A stretch of 49,081 nt of DNA from a virus. The position numbers and the translations under genes are program-made. Each line of letters begins with the position of its first letter. Position 1 is the stretch's first letter. The stretch spans positions 1 to 49,081 of IMG/VR virus record IMGVR_UViG_3300042563_000821; one strand, written 5' to 3'. Positions 27,347-36,000 of the stretch are shown one piece after another. Under the pieces are notes generated by a model. That model did not search any database. It was not told the DNA's origin and saw nothing but the letters and a program-made list of their open reading frames with translations.

Positions 27347-27568
27347 ATGAGTCCAGCAGAAAAAGAAGCCCGCCAGATGATGGCGGACAAGAAGGCTGCC
27401 GAGGCCGCCGAAAAGGCGTACAACGCAGCCAGCAAGACGCCCCCAGCATCAGCGCCAACGGTCCGAAAGGCCAAGGGTGGTAGTGTCACTCGCGCCGACG
27501 GTTGCGTGACCAAGGGTCACACCAAAGGCACGACGGTCAAGATGGCCTACGGCGGCAAGGCTTGCTGA
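27347..27568 (+). CDS. Small basic protein sharing the TKGT-VKMA-GGKAC tail (73 aa)
   Basis: An Ala/Lys-rich helix (MSPAEKEARQMMADKKAAEAAEKAYNAA), then KAKGGSVTRADGCVTKGHTKGTTVKMAYGGKAC. The tail matches the preceding gene in nearly every place, so the two tails are homologous while the N-termini differ. AAGGAG lies 6 nt before ATG. Confidence 0.7.
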   Translation: MSPAEKEARQMMADKKAAEAAEKAYNAASKTPPASAPTVRKAKGGSVTRADGCVTKGHTKGTTVKMAYGGKAC

Positions 27569-27569
27569 T

Positions 27570-27818
27570 ATGAGGGCCAGTCGCGGTATGGGGGATATCG
27601 CCCCCTCAAAAATGCCCAAAGGTGTGCGTAAAGCTCGCCGGGATGACACCGACTTCACCGAGTACGCCGAGGGCGGAAAGGTGGGGTTGTACGCAAACAT
27701 CAATGCCAAGCGCAAGCGTATTGCTGCTGGTTCTGGTGAGAAAATGCGTAAGGTTGGCAGCGCGGGTGCTCCGACTGCGCAGGCATTCATCCAATCGGCC
27801 AAGACTGCGAAGAAGTAA
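27570..27818 (+). CDS. Small basic conserved phage protein (82 aa)
   Basis: MRASRGMGDIAPSKMPKGVRKARRDDTDFTEYAEGGKVGLYANINAKRKRIAAGSGEKMRKVG..., a pattern common next to connector genes of environmental phages. The ATG follows the preceding TGA by one base. Highly basic; probably virion or DNA associated. Confidence 0.7.
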   Translation: MRASRGMGDIAPSKMPKGVRKARRDDTDFTEYAEGGKVGLYANINAKRKRIAAGSGEKMRKVGSAGAPTAQAFIQSAKTAKK

Positions 27819-27821
27819 ATC

Positions 27822-28523
27822 ATGACCACATCAGGCACCACAGCGTTCAACATGGACTTAACAGAGCTTGTTGAAGAATGCTACGAGAGATGCGGGTCCG
27901 AACTCCGAACAGGCTACGACCTGCGCACGGCGGGCCGATCTTTGAACCTGATGTTCGCCCAGTGGGCAAACCGTGGTCTGAACATGTTCACGTATGAGCA
28001 GGGGTCGATTAACCTGATCCCCGGCCAAGCGACATACAACCTTCCCGCTGACACCGTGGACCTTCTGGAGCATGTGATCCGCACGGGCGCTGGGAGCCAA
28101 TCAACGCAGGCAGACTTGACCATCACCCGGATCAGCGTCTCGACCTATGCCACGATCCCCAACAAGCTGCAGCAAGCTCGTCCAATTCAGGTTTGGATCG
28201 AGCGCCTGACCACTGCTCCACGCATCACCGTGTGGCCTGTACCCGACAACTCGCAGCCCTATGTGTTCGTGTACTGGCGTTTGCGCCGCATGCAAGACGC
28301 TGGCACAGGCGTAAACACAATGGACATGCCATTTCGTTTCTACGAAGCCATGACGGCTGGACTGGCTTACCACCTTGCATTGAAGATTCCCGGCGCAATG
28401 GAGCGACTGCCGATTCTGAAAGAACAGTACGATTCGGCGTGGGAACTGGCTTCAAGTGAAGATAGAGAAAAAGCTGCTGTAAGACTCGTCCCCCGTGCAA
28501 TGCGAATTGGGGGTGGCTCATGA
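27822..28523 (+). CDS. Head-tail connector, P22 gp4-like
   Basis: A 233-residue protein. MDLTELVEECYERCGSELRTGYDLRTAGRSLNLMFAQWANRGLNMFTYEQGSINLIPGQATYNLP (residues 11-75) follows the layout of P22 gp4-type tail accessory factors: helical bundle, then a beta part. Such proteins sit under the portal and seal the filled head. The end overlaps the HNH gene (ATGA), which separates it from the next head gene. Confidence 0.75.
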   Translation: MTTSGTTAFNMDLTELVEECYERCGSELRTGYDLRTAGRSLNLMFAQWANRGLNMFTYEQGSINLIPGQATYNLPADTVDLLEHVIRTGAGSQSTQADLTITRISVSTYATIPNKLQQARPIQVWIERLTTAPRITVWPVPDNSQPYVFVYWRLRRMQDAGTGVNTMDMPFRFYEAMTAGLAYHLALKIPGAMERLPILKEQYDSAWELASSEDREKAAVRLVPRAMRIGGGS

Positions 28524-29095
28524 TTTTAGTTTCTTTAAAAGAAGCCAAAGAAGCGGGTTTTACCAGATACTTCACTGGGGAGCCCTGCGGTCATGGTCAC
28601 ATCTCTGAGAGGCTTGTAAGCAATCGGTCGTGCGTTGAGTGTTCGCGAATTAAGATTGCCAAATATCGCATTGAAAACCGCGATGCTCTTTTGGAGAAAA
28701 AAAATATTGCGCAAAAGTTGTACGCCAAAAAAAATCCAGAAAAAATAGTGGCCACTCGAAAAGCCACAATGGCCAAACACCGCGAGGCGCGAAATGCCGA
28801 GAAATCCGCATGGGCTCGTAAAAACGCAGGCCGGGTGCTGGCGTGGACCAGACAAAGGCAGTTGGCTAAGATTCAAAGAACGCCCGTTTGGCTGACAGAG
28901 GATGATTGCTGGATGATTGAGCAGGCGTACGAGCTGGCACAACTTAGAACGCGGCTGTTTGGTTTTCCTTGGCACGTAGATCACAAGTTTCCCCTAAGGG
29001 GCAAAACAGTTTCAGGACTTCATGTGCCGACAAACTTGCAAGTTATACCCGGCTCGGAAAACTCCCGCAAAGGCAACCGAATGGAGGTTGCATAA
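28520..29095 (+). CDS. HNH endonuclease (free-standing, homing type)
   Basis: An N-terminal zinc-like part (CGHGHISERLVSNRSCVEC, residues 24-42), a long basic linker, and an HNH core at the C-terminus: WHVDHKFPLRGKTVSGLHVPTNLQVIPGSENSRKGN. This is the pattern of phage HNH enzymes inserted between structural genes. The start overlaps the upstream stop (ATGA), the stop overlaps the downstream ATG (TAATG), and its last codons contain the GGAGG used by that gene. It is AT-richer than its flanks. Confidence 0.9.
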   Translation: MILVSLKEAKEAGFTRYFTGEPCGHGHISERLVSNRSCVECSRIKIAKYRIENRDALLEKKNIAQKLYAKKNPEKIVATRKATMAKHREARNAEKSAWARKNAGRVLAWTRQRQLAKIQRTPVWLTEDDCWMIEQAYELAQLRTRLFGFPWHVDHKFPLRGKTVSGLHVPTNLQVIPGSENSRKGNRMEVA

Positions 29096-29478
29096 TGTCA
29101 AACCGGTTTGCAGCGGGTCACAGAGCGATTGCCATGTGCGACCGCTGTGGTCAGCAATTCAAACTCAAGCAGCTCCGCACAGAAATCATCAAGCAGCGCA
29201 AGTATGAGTTGTTGGTGTGCCCTGAGTGTTGGGACCCGGATCAGCCGCAGTTGATGCTTGGCACGTTTCCAATAGATGACCCGCAGGCGCTCAGGAACCC
29301 ACGCAGAGATACAACCTACGTGACGTCTGGTTTGAACGACGATGGCAACTTGTCTGGCGGCTCAAGGGATATTCAGTGGGGCTGGGCTCCCGTAGGCGGG
29401 GCCAGCTTTTTTGATGTGGCACTGACGCCAAATTACTTGGTGGCAACCGCGTTTGTTGGTACAGTCTCGGTATCGTAA
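29095..29478 (+). CDS. Zinc-ribbon virion-region protein (127 aa)
   Basis: ATG 29095 with GGAGG 7 nt upstream, inside the HNH gene. A zinc ribbon MCDRCGQQFKLKQLRTEI...LLVCPECWDPDQPQL occupies residues 12-55, with a less conserved C-terminal part. This small protein with CDRCGQ is frequent in head-tail regions of environmental phages. Exact role unknown. Confidence 0.7.
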   Translation: MSNRFAAGHRAIAMCDRCGQQFKLKQLRTEIIKQRKYELLVCPECWDPDQPQLMLGTFPIDDPQALRNPRRDTTYVTSGLNDDGNLSGGSRDIQWGWAPVGGASFFDVALTPNYLVATAFVGTVSVS

Positions 29479-29488
29479 AGGAAACAAC

Positions 29489-29755
29489 ATGGCTAAATTC
29501 AGTCAAAAAATGATGGGCAAAGAAGTTGGTCAAGCCAGCGTCTACGCCGGACCCCACACCATGAAGGGCAAGGCTGTCAAAGCATCCAGCAGCCCCGGCA
29601 AGGAGCCAAACCGCAGTAATGCTGACACGGTCAATATGAGCGTTGGCGGCATCAGCAACAGGCTCGACGGCATGGTAACCAAGACCAGCGGCATTAAAAT
29701 CCGTGGTACTGGTTGCGCTACAAAAGGCACAATGGCTCGAGGCCCGATGGCATAA
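29489..29755 (+). CDS. Small basic protein, GCATKGTMARGPMA tail (88 aa)
   Basis: The start is set at ATG 29489 with AAAGGA upstream. Begins MAKFSQKMMGKEVGQASVYAG and ends RGTGCATKGTMARGPMA, which resembles the Gly/Lys tails of the genes at 26960 and 27347. Likely the same type of small basic virion protein. Confidence 0.65.
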   Translation: MAKFSQKMMGKEVGQASVYAGPHTMKGKAVKASSSPGKEPNRSNADTVNMSVGGISNRLDGMVTKTSGIKIRGTGCATKGTMARGPMA

Positions 29756-29758
29756 GAC

Positions 29759-30586
29759 ATGCGACACGGTTCCGTCTACATTGCCACCAACAAGCATACT
29801 GGAGATCAGTATGTTGGGCAGACGCGCAAGTCTGTGCAAAAAAGATGGGATTCCCATTGGAGGACCGCAACATGCAGCACATCCCGCAAAGCAAAATTTC
29901 AGGCAGCTCTTCTTGAGTTTGGGAAAGATGCGTTTTACGTAAGAGAGGTGTTTGTTGCTTTTGACTCAGACGCCCTAAATGCCGCTGAAATTTCTTTGAT
30001 TGCCGACATCCAACCGGCTTACAACGCATCTCGCGGAGGCAGGGGTTTGCGTCCGGTTGTTGTATCTGAAGAAACAAAACGCAAACGATCTGAAGCCGCC
30101 AAACTGCGCTGGTCAAATCCAGAGTGGAGGGCCAAAACCGTTGAGTCAATTAAGTTGGCGGCTCAAACTCCAGAGGCTGTTGCACGCGGCAGGGCGCTTC
30201 GGGCCTATAAAGGCATTGAAAAAAGATGGGTTGGACATGTTAAAAAAGAACGTCCTCAGTCCGATAGGTCGGGGGCGTTGCGAAAATCTTGGGAAGACCC
30301 GAGCGTTCGGAAAAAAAGAATTGAAAGCTTGAAGAAGGCTTTGTCCAAGCCGGATGCCCGCGCCCGCCGATCAGCGGCGTCAACGGGAAGAAAATTTACC
30401 CGCGAAGCGATTGAAAAATCAGCTCGCGCAAAATGGAAGCCTTTATACTGTCCAGAACTTCAAACAACATTTTTATGCGGCAAGTATGCGGCTGAATATT
30501 TGGGAGTTTTGCATACTAGCGTATCCAATGCCGTGAAGCAGAAAGGCAAGCTGTTGAGAAAGTACAGCTTGGAAATGGTGGCTTAA
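29759..30586 (+). CDS. GIY-YIG homing endonuclease
   Basis: The N-terminal nuclease GSVYIATNKHTGDQYVGQT (residues 4-22) has the two GIY-YIG strands; Arg of QKRWDSH and Glu of NAAEISLI match the catalytic places. A basic linker carries repeated NUMOD3-like pieces (SEETKRKRSEAAKLRWSNPE, RSGALRKSWEDPSVRKKRIES), and the end is a NUMOD1/helix-turn-helix part (KYAAEYLGVLHTSVSNAVKQKGKLLRKY). The TAA at 30584-30586 lies immediately before the codons of the next gene's conserved N-terminus, so the insertion has displaced that gene's start. Confidence 0.9.
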   Translation: MRHGSVYIATNKHTGDQYVGQTRKSVQKRWDSHWRTATCSTSRKAKFQAALLEFGKDAFYVREVFVAFDSDALNAAEISLIADIQPAYNASRGGRGLRPVVVSEETKRKRSEAAKLRWSNPEWRAKTVESIKLAAQTPEAVARGRALRAYKGIEKRWVGHVKKERPQSDRSGALRKSWEDPSVRKKRIESLKKALSKPDARARRSAASTGRKFTREAIEKSARAKWKPLYCPELQTTFLCGKYAAEYLGVLHTSVSNAVKQKGKLLRKYSLEMVA

Positions 30587-30604
30587 ATCGACTACAACAG
30601 CCTC

Positions 30605-31246
30605 GTGACTGCCGTACAAAACTATTGCGAAAACGTTTTCGCAAAGGTGGATATTGACACGTTCATCCGCCAAGCCGAGCAGCGCATCTTTAACGTTGCT
30701 CAGCCAGCGAACCAGCGCAAGAACGTGACCGGATCGTTGTCTGCTGGCAACAAGTACCTGAACTGTCCTGCGGATTTTTTCTCCGTCTACAGTTTGGCTA
30801 TTTATCCAGTTGCTGGTGGCGCGTATGAGTATTTGCTGGACAAGGATGTGAACTTCATCCGTCAGGCATACCCCAACCCCGCCACCACTGGCAAGCCCAA
30901 GCATTACGCCATCTTTGGTCCGGTATCGACCAATCAGGATGAGTTGACTTTTATTGTCGGCCCAACGCCTGACATTATGTACAACGCCGAGTTGCACTAC
31001 TACGCATACCCAGAATCAATTGTGGATGCCCCTGATGGCCGCACTTGGTTGGGCGACAACTTTGATTCTGTGTTGCTGTACGGAACCATGTGCGAGGCGC
31101 TGACCTACATGAAGGGCGAGCCAGACATGGTTAAGCTGTACCAAGATCGGTACGTTCAAGCAATTGCTCTGTACAAGAACTTGGCAGACGGCAAGCAGCG
31201 CGGCGATGCGTATCGTAACGGCCAAGTCCGCACACAGGTTAACTGA
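30605..31246 (+). CDS. Head-tail connector protein with altered start (213 aa)
   Basis: A structural protein of the connector region: FAKVDIDTFIRQAEQRIFNVAQPANQRKNVTGSL followed by a beta-rich part. The frame is open back to the codon after the GIY-YIG stop, reading IDYNSLVTAVQNY, where DYNSL is a usual N-terminus of the family as I recall it. With TAA in front, the only usable start in frame is GTG 30605, which has no ribosome-binding site. It may be made by reinitiation after the GIY-YIG gene, or have lost about six residues. Confidence 0.7.
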   Translation: MTAVQNYCENVFAKVDIDTFIRQAEQRIFNVAQPANQRKNVTGSLSAGNKYLNCPADFFSVYSLAIYPVAGGAYEYLLDKDVNFIRQAYPNPATTGKPKHYAIFGPVSTNQDELTFIVGPTPDIMYNAELHYYAYPESIVDAPDGRTWLGDNFDSVLLYGTMCEALTYMKGEPDMVKLYQDRYVQAIALYKNLADGKQRGDAYRNGQVRTQVN

Positions 31247-31653
31247 TGTCATTTCAACAAACTCTCACTACGCAAGCGAAGTTCATTGCGCTTCAGCATT
31301 TGGCTACTGGCACGCTCAAAATGGCGCTGTACACAGCCGAAGCGGACCTCAATGCTGACACTCTGGTGTACAGCACAGCCAACGAGGTTGTTGGCACAGG
31401 CTACGCAGCGGGTGGAAACATTCTGACCGGCGTGACGGTGCAAAAGTCCGGCACAACAGCCTATTTGGATTTTGCCGACACGACGTGGAATCCAGCCAAC
31501 TTTACAGCGCGTGGAGCGCTCATCTACAATACAAGCCTTGGCAATCTTGCTGTGGCGGTATTGGATTTTGGTGCTGACAAAACGGCAACCACTTCTTTCA
31601 CTGTGCAGATGCCCGCAAACACGGCGACTTCGGCGCTCATCCGTATTTCATAA
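31246..31653 (+). CDS. Virion structural protein, beta-rich (135 aa)
   Basis: The start overlaps the preceding stop (TGATG). MSFQQTLTTQAKFIALQHLATGTLKMALYTAEADLNADTLVYST is followed by a beta sandwich-like pattern; the KMALYTAEADL segment is common in tail-region proteins of environmental phages. Probably part of the tail or fibre base. Confidence 0.7.
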   Translation: MSFQQTLTTQAKFIALQHLATGTLKMALYTAEADLNADTLVYSTANEVVGTGYAAGGNILTGVTVQKSGTTAYLDFADTTWNPANFTARGALIYNTSLGNLAVAVLDFGADKTATTSFTVQMPANTATSALIRIS

Positions 31654-31663
31654 GGAAACCATC

Positions 31664-32239
31664 ATGTCCAACGAAATTGCAAAAGCCTCTGATGCCGTCT
31701 GTGGCGGTCTGATCGCAGGCACTAAGCACACCGAAACTGCCAAGGCCACAGGTCGATTCCTGCTGGAGTGTTTTGACAAAGACGGCAACCTCAAGTGGTC
31801 CGCTGAAGAGAGCAACCTTGTAGTCAACGTGGGCCTGCAGTACATGGCTGGCACGGCCCTGACAACCACAGCCCAGATCACCACTTGGTACATTGGTCTG
31901 TACGGCGCTGGCGCTTCCAACACCCCTGCTGCTGGCGACACAATGGCTTCGCACGCTGGCTGGACTGAGGTGACTCCTTACTCCGGTAACCGCCCAACAG
32001 CCACGTTTGCTGCAGCCACCAACGCCAACCCCTCGGTCGTGACCAACAGCGCTTCTCCAGCTTCGTTCTCAATCACCTCCACTCAAACTGTTGGCGGCGC
32101 ATTCCTGACCAGCAACAACACTGCTGGTGGCTCGACAGGTGTGTTGTTCTCGGCTGCTGATTTTCAGTCTCCCGGCGACCGCAACGTGGTGTCGGGCGAC
32201 ACACTCAATGTCAGCTATAGTTTCTCTCTTGCAGGATAA
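31664..32239 (+). CDS. Virion structural protein, beta-rich (191 aa)
   Basis: The start is set at ATG 31664 with AAGGAAACC upstream. KATGRFLLECFDKDGNLKWSAEESNLVVNVGLQYMAGTAL is a pattern that I know from fibre-proximal phage proteins, followed by ITTWYIGLYG and Ser/Thr/Asn-rich strands ending in SGDTLNVSYSFSLAG. Likely a tail appendage part. Confidence 0.7.
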   Translation: MSNEIAKASDAVCGGLIAGTKHTETAKATGRFLLECFDKDGNLKWSAEESNLVVNVGLQYMAGTALTTTAQITTWYIGLYGAGASNTPAAGDTMASHAGWTEVTPYSGNRPTATFAAATNANPSVVTNSASPASFSITSTQTVGGAFLTSNNTAGGSTGVLFSAADFQSPGDRNVVSGDTLNVSYSFSLAG

Positions 32240-32250
32240 TGTGGTAGAGT

Positions 32251-32278
32251 ATGCCTTCAACCAACTGGAGGCATTATG
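32251..32278 (+). promoter_or_regulatory. Hairpin that hides the ribosome-binding site of the HNH gene
   Basis: ATGCCTTC (32251-32258) pairs with GGAGGCAT (32267-32274), 8 bp with one G-U and an 8-nt loop, so the whole GGAGG is base-paired one base before the ATG at 32276. Confidence 0.6.
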
Positions 32279-32833
32279 GATTTACGTATTTATCGCTTGT
32301 GGAGAGCAATGCACAACCGCTGCTATAACAGCAATGTAAAGTGCTATGGCGACTACGGAGGCCGAGGAATTTTTGTTGACGAAAAGTGGCATTCCAAAGA
32401 AGGCTTTGCTGCTTTTCTAAAAGATATGGGGCAGCGCCCGCAAGGGGCAACTCTTGATCGTATAGACAACAACGGCCCGTACTCTCCTGATAACTGCCGC
32501 TGGGCAACGCGAGATGAGCAGGCAAACAACAAGCGCAACAACCACTGGATAACTGCAAGCGGCAAGACCCAGACTATGGCTCAGTGGGCAAAAGAGCTGG
32601 GGTGCAATCCAAGCAACATCATCTACCGTCTCCGAACTGGAATGTCGCCAGAGGAGGCTGTTACCAAGCCGATTGCAGACCGTCCAAACTCCAAGCTCAC
32701 CGAAGATGATGCGCGGTATGTCAAAGAGAACTATCCTGTGCTGACTTCAAGTCAGCTTGCAGTTAAACTTGGCGTAAGCAAGAAAACAGTGCTCAACATC
32801 ATCCACGGCAAAACTTTTAGGGATGTGCAATGA
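32276..32833 (+). CDS. HNH endonuclease with helix-turn-helix tail
   Basis: A 185-residue homing-type nuclease: [32 protein letters not shown], then the core [30 protein letters not shown] (about residues 61-90), a NUMOD-like [26 protein letters not shown] and a final helix-turn-helix ([21 protein letters not shown]). Full catalytic pattern. The ribosome-binding site lies in a hairpin (32251-32274). The end overlaps the next gene (ATGA). Confidence 0.9.
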   Translation: MDLRIYRLWRAMHNRCYNSNVKCYGDYGGRGIFVDEKWHSKEGFAAFLKDMGQRPQGATLDRIDNNGPYSPDNCRWATRDEQANNKRNNHWITASGKTQTMAQWAKELGCNPSNIIYRLRTGMSPEEAVTKPIADRPNSKLTEDDARYVKENYPVLTSSQLAVKLGVSKKTVLNIIHGKTFRDVQ

Positions 32834-33012
32834 TTAAGATTGACTTTGAATTTGACACACCTCATGGCGTATTTCGGGACGCCTTGCACCTGCCTGACGA
32901 CCACGGCATGACTGACGAGCAGATTGATGCTATGAAACAGCAGCGCGTGGACAACTGGATCGCCATCGTAACTGCTCCTCCGGTAGAAGAAACTCCTCCA
33001 ACTGAGGAGTAA
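32830..33012 (+). CDS. Small hypothetical protein (60 aa)
   Basis: [60 protein letters not shown]. The pattern F-TPHG-F-DAL-LP is known to me from short proteins placed before fibre genes of related phages. Overlaps the HNH stop (ATGA) and ends 2 nt before the giant fibre gene. Possibly a fibre chaperone; not proven. Confidence 0.65.
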   Translation: MIKIDFEFDTPHGVFRDALHLPDDHGMTDEQIDAMKQQRVDNWIAIVTAPPVEETPPTEE

Positions 33013-33014
33013 AC

Positions 33015-36000
33015 ATGGATCGCTTCTGGGTTGGCGGAACTGGCACTTGGAATACAAGCAGCACTACAAACTGGTCTGCTACCTCTGGCGGGGGTGGCGG
33101 TGCGTCTGTCCCTACAGCGGCTGACTCAGTATTTTTTGACCAAGCAGGGACGTACACTGTCACCATGACGGGCGGATTGACCTGTCTTGACTTTACGGTG
33201 TCAGCGGGTACAGTTACATTTAGTGGCACGGGCACACCAACTATTAGCGGATCAATGTCGCTTATTACGGGTACTCTTTGGCCTGCAACTGGATTTATTA
33301 CATTTAACGCTACAACTACCGGAAAAACCGTTACAACAAATGGCGTATCATTTGCAGGATATATTATTTTTAATGGTATTGGTGGGTATTGGACTCTTGG
33401 TAGTTCTTTAACATCAACAAGTTCAACCGCTTTTCAAATAGGCGGCGGTACATTTGATACTGGAGGATATGCTTTAACTGTTTTTAACATAAACCTATCT
33501 TTTGCTGCAAACACAAGAGCAATTAAATTAAATAATTCGACAGTTACACTTACTGGCTCTGGTTCTGCTGTATTTTTATCCGCAGGCTCCAACACACTAA
33601 CATTTGATGCTGGAACATCTCAAATAAACATAACCGCAGCTGGCAACATTGCAAACAACAGCACCTCTCCTGCAATAACATTAAATTTTTATAATGTTGC
33701 ATTTACATCTACGGCAGCAGGTACTCGGTCTATCAGCGGCACAAACACATTCAACAACCTGTCCGTTACCGGGCCTGCATCCGCTGGCCTAGTTACAGTC
33801 ACCTTTGACTCCCGTCAAACCATCAACGGCACACTGTCCACCACAGGCACAGCAGGTAACAGGCGCGTATTCTTTGCATCAGCCACTTACGGCATCTCGA
33901 CTGACCTCGTGGTCAACTCTGCCCCAAGCCTGACAGACGCAGACTTCCGTGGCCTGTACGTCCGCGGCACAGCAGCCCCTATCAGCGGAACACGCATCGG
34001 CAATCGCGGTGAGTGCAGGGGCATCACGTTCAGTACGCCTAAGACGGTGTATTGGAACTTGGCGGGCGTTCAGAGTTGGACCGCCAATGCTTGGGCAACC
34101 ACACCAACAGGCACGCCGTCCACAGATAACTTTCCACTCCCACAAGACACCGCTACGTTTACAAACGCAGGGTCAGTAACCGGAAACATTTCTCTTGGTG
34201 CTGTGATTGGTAGCATTGATATGTCTGGTCGCACAAGCGCCATGACGCTTGCTTTGTCGACTGCTACAGTTTACGGAAACTGGGCAAACGGATCGGGAAC
34301 TACGCTAACAAACGCCGTAACGCTCACCTTCTCTGGCGGCACTACCCAAACCATCACCAGCGCAGGAAGAACCTTTTCATGCGGCATCACCATCGACACC
34401 TACGGCGGCACAGTACAGCTTGCTGATGCGTTAAACATTGGGTCGCAGTCTTTGACGGTGACAAACGGTACGTTTGCTACGGCGGGGTATGCGGTAACTG
34501 CTGGGGCTTTGTCGTCCAACAACAGCAACGTCAGGACTATTACGCTCGGGTCGAGTACGGTTTCAATTATTCAATTTGGTGTTGCGTTTGGAACTGCAAC
34601 AAACCTTACTTTTAATGCCGGAACCTCCACCATTGACCTTTCAGGAGTTGGATCAGGGATTGCTGTTGGAGCAGGACTTACTTTCTATAATGTTAATTTT
34701 AGTTATACCGCTAGCACTGGAACTTCGCACAGTATTGCTGCAAGTGGAGCATCGTGCATTTTTAATAATATAACGGTAACTACGGCGCCCAGTGCAGGTA
34801 TAAAAACAATCTCAATCGGTGTAAATCAAACCATCACCGGAACTTTGACTGTCGCAGGCGCTTCCGCAGTCCGGCGCATCTTCTTGCGTTCAGACACCAT
34901 CGGCACTCCGCGCACCCTGACTGTCAACGCCATCTCTGCCACTGACTGCGACTTTTGTGACATTAACCTTGCCGGGACTGCATCAGGCGCATCGCCTACA
35001 CGCGCAGGTAACTGCGGCGGCAACACAGGCATCACGTTCCCCGCACCCAAAACCGTTTACTGGAACCTTGCTGGCACGCAAAACTGGAGTGCTACGGCTT
35101 GGGCTACAGGGTCTGGTGGTACACCTGCCATCAACAACTTCCCGCTGGCTCAAGACACTGCGGTGTTTGACAATGCGGGTTCTGCTGACACTGTAACCAT
35201 TAATGCTGTATGGAACATTGGCACGTTTGACGCTTCACTGCGTACCAGTGCAATGACGCTAACAATTAGTTCTTCTTGTGTAACCTATGGCGACTGGAAG
35301 TTTGGCACAGGCGTTACATCGGCTGTCACGGCAACACTTGAATTTACTAAAAACGGTACTCAAACAATAACCAGTAATGGCGTCCAATTTGGCTGCTCGT
35401 TAACAATAAACAACCCATTTGGAAACGTACAGCTTGCTGATGCTTTGCTGTTGGAATCGACAAAAGGTATAGTTCTTGCAAGAGGCACGTTTGATGCTGT
35501 CACTTATAACGTGACAACAGGGCTGTTTAGCAATGGTTCTACAGCAAACACTTTGCGGATGGGGTCTGGCACTTGGACTTTATCTGGTACAGGTGCTGTG
35601 TGGAATTGCGCTACTGCACCGACACTTATCGCCAGCACATCTACGATAGTTCTTTCTAACACATCAACAACCACAAGAACTTTTGCTGGCGGCGGTCTTT
35701 ACTACAACAAGCTGACAATTGGCGGCACAACGGGAATATCAACTTTACTGCTTCAGGGCAGCAACACATTTGGCGAACTTGCATCTACAAAAACAGTAGC
35801 GCACACAATTTTATTTGATTCCGGCTCAACCAATACTTTTGGCAAATGGTCCATCACTGGAACCGCTGGTAACGTAGTCACCCTTAACTCAAATGCCGCA
35901 ACCATAGCCTATAATTTTTCTATCGCAGGACCCGCTAACAGCGGCATTGATTACCTGTCTGTTCGAGATTGCCTTGTTTCCGCCACAAGCCCCGGCGAGT

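Noticed and set aside
29756-30620. Group I intron around the GIY-YIG gene
   Set aside because: The nuclease gene fills the interval from start to the next codons, leaving no room for a ribozyme core unless it overlaps the coding sequence; no P3-P7 elements recognised by eye.
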